Assembly (NCBI GenBank): GCA_900169235.1 | Contig: FWCC01000327.1 | Coordinates: forward strand, 1 to 64,000 | Length of the DNA stretch: 64,000 bases | Origin: Zarea fungicola | Lineage: Eukaryota; Ascomycota; Sordariomycetes; Hypocreales; Cordycipitaceae | Direction of reading: 5' to 3' | In this document: one piece after another, positions 21,341 through 30,479 of the stretch | Layout of the letters: the number at the start of each line of letters is the position of its first letter | Numbering within the stretch: the first letter of the stretch is position 1 | Translations under genes and position numbers: made by a program | The notes under the pieces: generated by a model | The model's database searches: none | What the model was told of the DNA's origin: nothing | What the model saw: only the letters and a program-made list of their open reading frames with translations

Positions 21341-22389
21341 ATATATTTTCACCTCATCCCTTATTCCTGTAGCCAAGTAATTCCTTGGTGATGTGCTTGC
21401 TGCCGCAGCTTCCTCAATTGCCGTAGAGAGGCGACTACAGATCACCTTTAGCTTCTCCGGCACATCATTCATGGCCTTTGACATGAGCATTCGAAATGTC
21501 GCGTTATCCGCCTTAGCGGGGTATTTTCTATCCCTACCTATTAGCGTAGTTAATAAAGGGATTGGACAATAATCACGCAAATGACTCAGCCTTTACTGAA
21601 AAGATAAGTAAAAGAAGGGCAGATGAGCGTGTTGCGTCTTTCCACCTCCCGCCTATCTGCCGTAGGTGCCGGAGCCTTGTCGCCGTCATGGAATTACCCT
21701 GCGCATTGAGATATATTTGATAGGCTCGAGTGGCATTGATTCGGCAGCTCTCAGCTTCAATTAGCCCTCGCCTCTTATCAAGCTCAATTCGGGACTTGAG
21801 AGATTCTATAAAATTAAAGAGCTGTAGGTAGCCGAACCGGGCTGGCAGTTCGGGCTCCTGTTCACCGGAAATAACAGCCTCCAGGGCTTCCACGGCGCCT
21901 GTGAGTCGTCTTGCGGTTAATGGCCCGCGACTTGGTATGCTTGTAGATTTTAAGAGCATCATCCACGCTACGCAGGCAGGTTCCCAGGTTTGCAAGAAGA
22001 AGCTGGCTGCATCGGGCCGGACAAAGCTACGACAGAACTCAAGAGCCTGAGCCACTGATAATTTTCTCTTTGCCTTCTTCTTGGTAGCAACTTTTGGCGT
22101 TCGGCGACGCGTTGCATGGGGCACTACAAGTTGTGCAGCTGCGAAGTGTTAGCTAAACTAAGCCAAGAGACCACTTAACTGAAAAAAGCACGACAATCTG
22201 GCACGCGCCTTGGTTGACTGCATAATCGGCACAACCACTCATTTCCACATCGCTAGTATAGCGAGGTAATGCGCTCGCCATGAACGCGGTGGGTATAGGG
22301 GTTGAGGGCGGCTTCAGTTGCTCCCAGCGGCCATTGCGGCTACCTGTTCTTAGGCTAAGGGCTTCCATGCATTCTACCAAGCCTTCCAT
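21332..22389 (-). CDS. Orphan protein, 3 or more exons, 5' part uncertain
   Basis: The main exon (about 22130-21646) encodes VAQALEFCRSFVRPDAASFF, GPLTARRLTGAVEALEAVIS and RLRHLRQIGGR; a 55-bp intron (GTGGAA..GTAAAG) then joins in frame to 21590-21332 (RDYCPIPLLTTLIGR, LMSKAMNDVPEKLKVICSRL). Without splicing the frame ends at 21573. A first exon with ATG 22389 (MEGLVECMEALSLRTGSR) lies upstream, but I could not find a convincing in-frame junction to the main exon, whose first natural codons precede VVPHATRRRTPK. A Lys/Arg-rich stretch (KVATKKKAKRK) may be a nuclear signal. No family recognised. The 3' end overlaps the convergent gene ending at 21340 by a few bases. Confidence 0.5.
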
Positions 22390-22620
22390 ACTGGGAATTC
22401 TTAAGACCAATGCGCAGCTTCTCTTATTTTTGCCCTCAGTTGTAATGGTATATATATATGTAACATTTTTTCTAGTAGCTTAGATCTAGTAGTAGCATGT
22501 AACTAAGATTAATCTCTGCAATTAAGTGAGTTAGAATTAAATGGTAGAAGCTAAAATAAGTGGCAATTACACTGCGCCATAGGTGTCGCCCAGCGCCAAT
22601 TTTAGCTGCAATTTAGGCAG

Positions 22621-22730
22621 GACAGCGCAAGGCACCGCGAGGCACAGCAAGGCAGCGTAAGATAGCGTAGGACAGCGTAAGACAGCGCAAGACAGCGCAA
22701 GACAGCGCAAGACAGCGCAGGGCAGTGCAT
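22621..22730. repeat. 10-bp minisatellite, about 11 copies
   Basis: Exact period of 10 bp with consensus GACAGCGCAA (variants GGCACCGCGA, GATAGCGTAG, GGCAGTGCAT). The four central units (22681-22720) are nearly identical. Intergenic. Confidence 0.95.
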
Positions 22731-22832
22731 AACATGTTAAAATAGAGCTTGACATCACTATATACCGGTGGCGAAGGATAGACACCATTATATTTAATAA
22801 AAAATAATACTAGCTTTAGTTATCTAAAATGA

Positions 22833-22859
<27 letters not shown>
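22833..22859. repeat. (TA)n microsatellite
   Basis: About 13 TA dinucleotides, 40 bp upstream of the start codon of the membrane-protein gene. Confidence 0.95.
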
Positions 22860-22863
<4 letters not shown>

Positions 22864-22897
22864 TAGCCTATTTCTCTCAACCATCTAGTCATATGCC

Positions 22898-23442
22898 ATG
22901 GCCTTACAGTACACCCAAATGCTCCGCCAGGCGGACCAAGAGATAGCCACATACTATTTTATCCTAGCAGGGTTCTTTTCCTGGCTGCTGCTCGCCGGCT
23001 TTCTCGTGTCGCCCTCCACATTCTCATCAAACAGTCAGTTACATATTCTCGAGAAAGCGGGGGACCTTGGAACAACAGTGGCTGCCACCGTTCGACATGT
23101 TCCTTTGCTCTACATCGCTGCGTTTTGCTGCCTCATTGCAGTGGCTGGCCTGGGATCGCTGTGGTGGAGATGGCGTCAAAACTACATTTGGGTGAACCGT
23201 TGTATAGTCATGTAAGTGCAAACAATTTTTTTTTCAAACTCGCACTAATTAAATCAAGTCCTATGCTAATGCATTCGATAATGGGCATGGTGTCGACGCT
23301 TCTGAATGTCTATAGCCAGCAGAACGGACACTGGTCTGTGACAGCCTGTGTCACAGCGGGAATCATTAGCTTCTGGCTTGTAGTCTCATTAACTGGTTTT
23401 GTATTGTATCAGCAAGTCCTGCTGCCGAGAATTCGGCGCTAA
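22898..23442 (+). CDS. Four-pass integral membrane protein
   Basis: Exons 22898-23211 and 23259-23442 (47-bp intron GTAAGT..ATCAAG), 165 aa. Four hydrophobic segments: TYYFILAGFFSWLLLAGFLV, VPLLYIAAFCCLIAVAGLG, LMHSIMGMVSTLLNVY and ACVTAGIISFWLVVSLTGFV. Between TM2 and TM3 is a basic Trp-rich loop WWRWRQNYIWVNRCIVIP, and before TM4 GHWSVTA. The layout matches a widespread uncharacterised family of small fungal 4-TM proteins. Location presumably plasma membrane or endomembrane. Confidence 0.75.
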
Positions 23443-23714
23443 ATCAAGTAGAAATATATTTACTAGGTTTTTATAGCCCCGTCGTACATATTTGATCTGT
23501 TTCCTGCTCCTATGACAACGGAACTGTAGGTTGCTTTAAAGAGTGCTGCCATTTGTATACTTGGAGATGCATTCCTCGATAAAAATACCGATAGAGGCTA
23601 GCAAGACAAACCCCCATAAAACGAAATTTGACAGCAAGTGCCTAGACATTGTGATAAGTTGTGCCGTCTGGGACTTGAAGGTGTAGATGTTAAAGTAGGG
23701 AAGAAATGCAGGAC

Positions 23715-24235
23715 TGCCGTGCTGGTAATATATAACCCCCTCAGGGCAAATCTGCCGTGCTGGTAACATGTAACCCCTAGAAACAGCGGCTACAGTCTGT
23801 CGAGTGCCAGTAACGGGCCTTGGCAAGCTGCGCTCTGCTGGTAACCTCGCTCCACGGACCTGGGCCGAGTAGTTGTTACTGGCCATGGCCGGCGCGTGGG
23901 TTGCCAGTATTTTTAGCCACTGAAGAGTAGGTTGCTGGTACCACTCTGGGTGCACAGTGCTGGCGCCTAGGCAGTACCAGCAGCGGCATCCACACACCTA
24001 CTGGCACTTGCTAGTTACTGGCCATTCTGCAGTGAGCTGTACCAGCAACAAGCAAATTAGGGCGGACCTCCGTGCCAGCAACAACTGTGCCAGGCTTACC
24101 ACTTGCCAGCAACAACTGTGGACCAGGCAACCACCTGCCAGCAACAAGTGTGCAAGACCAGGAGCCTTACCAGTAACAAGCATACTCGTTCACCTGGGCG
24201 CTTGCCTAATTTTAGATATTCGTTACTGGCAATTG
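23715..24235. repeat. Cluster 1 of degenerate 12-bp palindrome GTTRCYRGYAAC
   Basis: About 15 sites fitting GTTRCYRGYAAC or one half of it (GCTGGTAAC, GCCAGTAAC, GTTACTGGC, CCAGCAAC) lie in ~520 bp in both orientations, for example near 23718, 23756, 23805, 23836, 23871, 24012, 24073, 24104, 24136, 24168 and 24220. Four copies around CCAGCAACAA repeat at ~31-34 bp spacing. The same motif cluster occurs at 50080-50575. It lies directly upstream of the MADS-like gene at 24438. Confidence 0.75.
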
Positions 24236-24343
24236 CCATCCTGTCCAGCGCGCGCAGAGAGCTATTTAGAAATGCATTGTCAGAAAGCGCTTCCTCTGCC
24301 AATCACCCATGGGTAAGTGAATGGATGTAAGTTGTGTTCTGTG

Positions 24344-24350
24344 TATAAAA
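24344..24350 (+). promoter_or_regulatory. TATA box of the 24438 gene
   Basis: TATAAAA about 90 bp upstream of the ATG, followed by a CT-rich leader, the usual layout of a fungal core promoter. Confidence 0.6.
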
Positions 24351-24437
24351 CCACCTGCTGCACCAGCTCCAGAGTGAACTCTCATAGTCACTACAGACCT
24401 TTTTTCCTCACCAACTTACACCTCTTATCTAAATAAC

Positions 24438-25043
24438 ATGTCGAACCTTCCTCCCCAATGGCCCCGCAGAATGAAGATCCGCACGAGAGGGATGTACAAG
24501 AAAGCTGCAGAGCTGAGCAGACTGGAGAATGATGCCAGGGTCACTGTACTAGTCTCTTCTGGGGGCTTCTGGACTGGCTACATAGGCCATGGGCCCAAAG
24601 AATGGCCTGAGTTTTACCAACTACTTACGACGCATGCTATTGCAATAACAACACTGGATGATCTCGAGACAGTGAGCCAACGCAAAGAGTCTATGGCTCT
24701 AGCACAAAGGGAGCAGATATCAGTCTCACAGCGTTTACAGTTACTTGAGAAAGAGCTACATGCCCTGTCTGAAGCGCGGCTCTCATCAATTGCACAGGAA
24801 GCCAACAACTCGCTCGCAGCAGGCGAGTTGCGCCTACCTGCACAGGTCTCGGCAGGCGCAGCCATTTGCGACCTTACTCAAGATTTGCCCGACACTTCCA
24901 CACACAGCTCTTCCAGCGATGTCATAGAGAGGTCAGACTGTTCTTCTTCAGCGGTGGTGCCACAGGTTTTAAAAACTATAAACAAAATGAAGGGGAAGCA
25001 GGCAGGTAAACATTACTCACGTCGTGGTAGGCGTTATGGATAG
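24438..25043 (+). CDS. MADS-box-like protein 1 with coiled coil
   Basis: Single exon, 201 aa. Residues ~9-60 resemble the core of a MADS (SRF-type) DNA-binding domain: RRMKIRTRGMYKKAAELSRL (family: KR+xG+xKKAxELSxL) followed by a hydrophobic strand VTVLVSSGGFWTGYI. The extreme N-terminal helix start is shorter than canonical. A coiled coil follows (AQREQISVSQRLQLLEKELH), then a Ser-rich acidic region and a basic end (KQAGKHYSRRGRRYG). Likely a nuclear dimeric regulator. It is one of three such genes within 13 kb. Confidence 0.55.
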   Translation: MSNLPPQWPRRMKIRTRGMYKKAAELSRLENDARVTVLVSSGGFWTGYIGHGPKEWPEFYQLLTTHAIAITTLDDLETVSQRKESMALAQREQISVSQRLQLLEKELHALSEARLSSIAQEANNSLAAGELRLPAQVSAGAAICDLTQDLPDTSTHSSSSDVIERSDCSSSAVVPQVLKTINKMKGKQAGKHYSRRGRRYG

Positions 25044-25392
25044 GGAGATATAACGTTATTATAATAGTTCCTTAACTAGTAGTTAGGCTTCAAAACAGAA
25101 AATTAATTATAATTTTGCGCTGATTAATGTATGTACTTGGCGTAATGTGCTCGGCAAATTCGAGTTTTGAGCCATGGGGCCGGAGTCGCCACGGCTCGAT
25201 GGCTTTAGCGTCGACCAGGTGGCAGGCTCTAGCTTCTTGGCTCCCACACAGTGCTTGTCGCCACCACACAGCAGGCGCCTAGTAACACCAACCTATAATT
25301 AGAAAGGCAACCACGGGGACATATATCTCTGGGTGCCCCAGGTACTTTGAGCCTGTCTGCCTTTCACCGACCATCTACCTTTTATATTCACC
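25044..25392. other. Intergenic spacer
   Basis: About 350 bp; AT-rich first half and a GC-rich stretch near 25160-25290. No gene seen. Confidence 0.5.
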
Positions 25393-25635
25393 ATGGCCTC
25401 ACCAACACAAAGTCCCATAAGTTTTGTCTCGCTTGAGTCTAAAGAAGCAACAATATATCAATCATTGGCCACGCTTAAATACATCTACAGGACCATGAAT
25501 ACGGATCGAAGAAACATCCATGATTTTGTTTGTCAGCTAAATGCACTTGACGGAGATATCCAACGGACTTTAATGCTGATCCAGCACAAGGCAGAGGCAT
25601 TAAAGAGCCAGGTATTATTCAACATACCCGAATAA
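25393..25635 (+). CDS. Small coiled-coil orphan, truncated paralogue of 20909-21340
   Basis: 80 aa from ATG 25393 (ATYQ..SLATLKYIYRTMNTDRR, IHDFVCQLNALDGDIQRTLM, LIQHKAEALKSQVLF). It aligns by pattern with residues 12-75 of the 143-aa product at 20909 and stops just after the shared VLF. A possible donor (GTATTA) overlaps the last codons, so a further exon is not excluded. Function unknown. Confidence 0.5.
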   Translation: MASPTQSPISFVSLESKEATIYQSLATLKYIYRTMNTDRRNIHDFVCQLNALDGDIQRTLMLIQHKAEALKSQVLFNIPE

Positions 25636-25710
25636 CACACCATAAGTTAACAACATCTATAGCTACCAAATAGTAAATAATTATTTTTTTAGGGGTTTAT
25701 AACTAGTTTT

Positions 25711-26419
25711 CTATCCAAGTTTAGTTAATTTAAGGCCCTTGGCCTTCTCTTTCCTTTGCAACTTAAGATCCTCTAGCCTCGGCTGGTCGAACGTGACTCT
25801 AATATCATTAATAGTTGCGTCGGCTTGTTTCCCGAATGCGTCCTTGAGGACAGTCCTGGTGAAGAGCATCGGCTGCTCTTCACCCTTGACAATACCGTAG
25901 GCATAGCATAGTCTACCATTATACGCCACCGTCCACCAGATAAAATCGTTCAGACCTTTCTCAGCCAGCGCGATTTTCGCTGCTGTAGGCGTGATAGAAT
26001 TGAATTTGGCCTGAAACTCAGCCGCCTCGAGGACATAGTCTGATCGAGGCACAAGGTAGCCTGCTCGCGCGCACGGTAGCTCGGGAATGTACGTTGTCGG
26101 GTCTGTTACAAGAAGGTATCCAGTTTTGGTTTGGCATTCAATCGTCATCAAGTAATTCCTTCGCTGATGTTCCCGCTCCTTACCAACGTCGTTGGGGTGG
26201 ACTCTGAGAAGGATGGCTCTTTCTTCGGCGTTCTTTTGTAGATGCTCTTCTCGGATGGCTCTCACCGAGTCACCTAACTCAGTCTGATCAAATAAGTCAT
26301 TGCCAAATGCGGTAGTGCTTGGCGTAGGAGCAGGTGCAGGAGCAGGTGCAGGTGCAGGAGCAGGAGCAGGAGCAGGTGCAGGTGCAGGAGTAGGTGCAGG
26401 TGCAGGTGCAGGTGCAGGT

Positions 26420-26474
<55 letters not shown>

Positions 26475-27210
26475 TAGGAGCAGGTGCCGGTGTAGGTGTA
26501 GGTGCAGGAGCAGGAGTAGGAGTAGGAGTAGGAGTAGGAGCAGGTGCCGGTGTAGGTGTAGGTGCAGGTGCAGGAGTAGTGCTTGGGGCAGGGCTTGTAC
26601 TGCTTGGTGCAGGTGCCGGTGTAGGAGTAGGAGCAGGCGTAGGAGCAGGTGCCGGTGTAGGTGTAGGTGTAGGTGCAGGAGCGGGAGTGCTTGGTGCAGC
26701 GGTAGTGCCTACTCCAGCAGCCTCCTCTCTAGCAGCCTCTACTCTGGCAGCCTCTACTCTGGCAGCAGCCTCTGTCTTACTTATAAAAGAGCCTTCGGCA
26801 GGAGTGCTATCCCTTGACTGGGCTGGCGTGGGCAAGCCAGGTCCTGCTGGGCTAGCTTGTTCGGCTGGGCTAGCTCCTGTTGCGCCGCTTGTTTCTGCTG
26901 CTGGGTCCCCTTCTTCCTCTAGGCTTGGATGAAAATGATAGTCTTCTCTCATTGGAGTTTTGTATTCTTGGGCCTCCATACAAGCGTCGAGCCACTCCCG
27001 TTTAAGAATCGGAAAGCCATGTTGCCTAGCTGACTGAACTGACTGCTGCTGCTTCGCCACAGCATCGTTGGTTGCGACTAAGATATTCCACGGGTTGTTA
27101 TCGTCCGTAACCTTGAAGCCATACGACTTCAGCTTTCTTTTAATAATACTATGTTTTGTACCATGCCATGTGCCGGCTAGCTCAAAAACGCAGGCATCGA
27201 GCTCAGCCAT
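25711..27210 (-). CDS. BRCT-domain protein with a long Ala/Pro/Thr repeat linker
   Basis: Single exon, 499 aa. Residues ~5-85 form a BRCT-like domain ([58 protein letters not shown] with the conserved Trp). Residues ~110-300 are low complexity, ending in ~120 residues of almost pure AP/TP dipeptides. The C-terminal ~190 aa ([55 protein letters not shown]) look folded and are not recognised. BRCT modules bind phosphopeptides or DNA ends in repair and checkpoint proteins; fungal PARP also begins with one, but no WGR or PARP catalytic motif is present. Confidence 0.7.
26320..26700. repeat. Coding microsatellite GCAGGW/GTAGGW
   Basis: A run of hexamers GCAGGA, GCAGGT and GTAGGN on the plus strand, encoding the AP/TP linker on the minus strand. 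It also produces a long meaningless Gly-Ala frame on the plus strand. Confidence 0.9.
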
Positions 27211-27552
27211 CTTGTTTCTGCGTGACGCTTGTAATGTTACGCTATAGGTAAAGGTGAATTAATGACGGTGAATTGATGACGGTATATATAGTAATGAGTA
27301 TTAATTTTAAAAGACGTTAACTAACTTAGTTAGTTATAATAATTATTAAAATTAATAGTCCAGTTTAAAAGATTCTAAATAAAGCAATTTCTTTTTTAAT
27401 TTAAGAGGCGTATTTTAATCGTATAGTCTAAAATAGGAGAGCGAATTACTTGCTAGATCTTAAAGTCTTAGGAGAACCAAATATACGTTTTTAAGGTAAG
27501 CGATTTGCATTTCACTAGTGAGTCCTTTTTAAGTTGAAAATAATTTATTTGT
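27211..27552. other. AT-rich spacer
   Basis: AT-rich region with a 14-bp direct repeat GGTGAATTRATGAC at about 27252-27280, just upstream of the BRCT gene. No gene. Confidence 0.5.
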
Positions 27553-29466
27553 CTATCTTGTTGAGTAGACGCTTGACGCCGAGGCTACAGAGTAGGTTCT
27601 TTTTGGAGCTGCTACGGTTTGCCCCTCGCGCAGCTCCATAGAACGAATATGGCGCCCAGGAAGCTCTTGTAATCCCACAACCTTGCGCCTCGGTTGGTAG
27701 TCTGACTCTATGTACTGCACTGGCTCCTCACCCAAACATTCTAGCACCCCATCACGAATACGACGCCTGAACATATCATCCCCACAAACTAGACGCTGTC
27801 AGTCCAATCCATGCCCAAGCTGGCTTTATTACAGCACTTACCCAACACCGTCATGCGGCCGGACAGACGAGATCTTTCTTCTTTAATTGAGGACGCAACT
27901 AGTTCGTCGAAAGGCAGGTCTGGATTTGGCTCTTTACATATCCAGAATCGAGAGGTCTTAAAAGGAGGGAATCCTCCTCTGGGCGTATTGTAACCACAGC
28001 AGATAATAAAAAGTCTCTGTAATCCGTCAGCCAGCTGTGAACTGCGAGGCGGCCAAGGCTCGGTCAACACGTACATTCTGTGAATCAAGACCTTGTAACT
28101 CCATCAACTGCCTCTGGACCCAATCCATTTGGGCGTTCTTCTCGAGCGACCAAAAAAGAACGACTTTTTTTGTTGCGTCTCTAAACAGCTTCTTCTGGCG
28201 CAAATGTGATATTTCCTTTTCATATCGGCCTCTCAGCGTTGAATCTGCCGTCTCGCGAGCTTGGTCTCTTAGTGAGTTGATTTTATCTGTCACGCTGTTA
28301 TCGTGATCGCGCCGAATAGCAAGATCTAAGGCGTAGTGTAAGATGCCCGCGATGCCAATGCCCTTTGCCACTAGAATAACATTTTCCCGACGTTCAAGCC
28401 CGTGATGTTCACCATATGGACCATCGAGTAATACTCTAGCACCTTCGCTCAACTGGGAAATGGCTGTTGCGTGGTCACCGTGCCGTGACAACAGAAAGCT
28501 AACACTAGACACAAGGCGGGGCTCCTCCGTAGGATGCCATAAAACCATCGCTGTAAAACTTTGGAGGAGGTTATACTCACTGATGGCTTTCAATGGAGGG
28601 AATTTTTGCGGTAAATATATGTAAAAATGGCAGCCGGGGCGTACCTCTATTGCCCTGGCGAGGCGAACTGTGCAGAGGAGGGCATCAGTTGTATCTGAGG
28701 TGCTTTCCACCTGCGCAACTGTAGAATACCTGGATACGCGGATGACGCGGAAAATTGTTGTAATCAGCCATATTGCACCACTGAGCCAGAGCAGGATGTG
28801 GCCCCTGGCGGACGCTGTCTGTAGTACATGCCAGAGCATTACCCCTAGGCTACTGAGGTAAATTGCCCGATGCAACCAGAGGAACCAGTGGCCCAAACAT
28901 TTTCGAACAAATGGTAGTGTAACCAGTATAACACCCCCTAGAAGCCCAGATGCCTGCGAGAATGTCAGCTTGCCGAGAATATAATACCGTATCCAAGTGC
29001 TTACAATATATCCAGACTTGCCAAGAAGACCAGGCTTTGGTTTTAGAGCAATTGCTATAATGATATGAGAGAGCGCCTCAAAAAAAACTAGAATGCCAAT
29101 AATTATGTGTAGGCTCCGCTGCCAGTGTCGGGGCATGTTGAGCCCGTCGATAAGGACACCACGGCCACCAAGACTAAGTGGCACAAGGTTCACAACGGCA
29201 ACTAGTGCTGCACGTCTCTGAATCTCCCTCCAGCCAGAGAAAAAGTTCGGAAGAAGGATGACTATTATGTTGCCTGAGAGAATAACAATAAAGACAAGAA
29301 CCTCCATTCGTGTAATGCCCGTATGAGGCGTAGCCAGCGGATACAAGACATGCTTGACGAATGCAGACTGTGGGCTGGAGATGTATAGTTTGGCAATTAA
29401 GAGAGTAATAGAGACTAGAATGCACCCAAAAAGGGATATAATATATAATAGATTTGCGTCAAGCAT
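27553..29466 (-). CDS. Ferric-reductase-like transmembrane oxidoreductase (FRE family)
   Basis: Exons 29466-28075, 28034-27842 and 27788-27553, about 606 aa. Six or seven hydrophobic segments fill the first ~280 residues. Two heme-ligand pairs with H-x13-H spacing are present: LHIIIGILVFFEALSH and LHRAIYLSSLGVMLWH. The cytoplasmic part keeps LLDGPYGEHHG, a VAKGIGIAG loop, VVLFWSLEKN and the terminal VLVCGDDMFRRRIRDG, as in FAD/NAD(P)H domains. The usual HPFT FAD motif is changed (LLQSFTAMVLWHP), so flavin binding may be altered. The first intron is only 40 bp (GTACGT..TTCACAG). FREs reduce ferric or cupric ions at the membrane and are a frequent Starship cargo class. Start at ATG 29466. Confidence 0.85.
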
Positions 29467-29890
29467 GTTTGGGGCTGACCCTTTGCGCGTGGTTTGAAAA
29501 CGCCAGAATGCTTCCAACCATTGTAATATAGCATTTCCTCCCTGAAAGTGAAATGACCGTGTGCTATTATTAGGACCATTTAAAATAAAGCATGCGCCCT
29601 GAAAAAAGCTATTAATTTAAGGAAGTTTAAAATTAGCAAATAATGGGCGGTAATGGCCGCCTTAAACGAGCAGCATTATTGGCAACAGGCCAGCCGCCGA
29701 GTACGTGTCTTGCTATTCATAACTCCACTGCCTAGGTGGCCGGCGGTTCCTCAATCGCGGTGAAGCCACAGCCGGGGCAGACGGCCGGCGAAACGCTGGC
29801 CTCAGCGGTTATTGGAAATGATAAAGAGTCCGCCTTTTCGCCGTTTTAGAAATTAGATTAGAATTTATAGGAATAACTCATTTAGCAACA
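29467..29890. other. Divergent promoter region
   Basis: 420-bp spacer between the divergently transcribed FRE-like and MADS-like 2 genes; AT-rich flanks with a GC-rich centre. Confidence 0.45.
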
Positions 29891-30469
29891 ATGACAAACC
29901 AAACTCGCCGGCCACGCCATAAAATCAACAGGATCCGCCGGGTTGGCATAGCAAACAGGCAACGAGGCATTTGCACTAAGGCAAACTCCTTCGCCGAACT
30001 GTATGCCGTTGATGTTGTCGTTGCGATCAGACGGCCAGACGGCCGAACTGGAGGCTACGAATCCAAGCCTGGACTAGCTCGCCAGCTTCTCAACACAACA
30101 GACTTGAATCTCATGGGGCCAACTGAGCTGAACGCCCAAGAGGGGAAGAATGCAAAGGCAGACCTACGTTCTGCGGCTGACGCCTCTAGTCCGAGTGACT
30201 CGTCTGCATGCTCCTCGGGCCAAGACACCTCGAGCTTGAAGGACTGGAGAGTCGAGACTCCTTTGACACCGCCTCTATCTGTTCCGCTAGATCAAATGAA
30301 CACCGAAACAGGGATGGAAAATAGCGAGGCTACCAATTTGTGGCAGGGGGACTTCATGGGCCTGCCGTGGGACAGCGTTGAGGCACAGGAATTAGACATT
30401 ATCCAACCAACACCAGTTTCGATGAAAAAGAAAAGCGCAATTTTAAATCTTATTAATAGTTATTTTTAG
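29891..30469 (+). CDS. MADS-box-like protein 2
   Basis: Single exon, 192 aa. Residues ~4-60 follow the MADS layout: basic RRPRHKINRIRRVGIANRQR, then GICTKANSFAELYAVDVVVA (compare G+xKKAxELSxLCxxxVAxI) and IRRPDGRTGGYES. The remainder is Ser/Asp-rich and probably disordered (SSPSDSSACSSGQDTSS) with TP-rich motifs, typical of transcription-factor tails. Divergent from the FRE-like gene. Likely a sequence-specific nuclear regulator; target unknown. Confidence 0.6.
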   Translation: MTNQTRRPRHKINRIRRVGIANRQRGICTKANSFAELYAVDVVVAIRRPDGRTGGYESKPGLARQLLNTTDLNLMGPTELNAQEGKNAKADLRSAADASSPSDSSACSSGQDTSSLKDWRVETPLTPPLSVPLDQMNTETGMENSEATNLWQGDFMGLPWDSVEAQELDIIQPTPVSMKKKSAILNLINSYF

Positions 30470-30479
30470 CTAGTATTAG

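Noticed and set aside
21332..22124. Two separate genes or a frameshift at 21573-21580
   Set aside because: A 55-bp GT..AG intron joins the two frames without loss, so one gene is simpler.
23536..23997. 153-codon minus-strand frame through motif cluster 1
   Set aside because: Its residues simply translate the repeated GTTACTGGC/CCAGCAAC words; only the last ~40 codons look membrane-like and they have no start.
26300..26932. Long plus-strand Gly/Ala open frame
   Set aside because: It is the complement of the AP/TP-coding microsatellite of the minus-strand BRCT gene; a low-complexity shadow.
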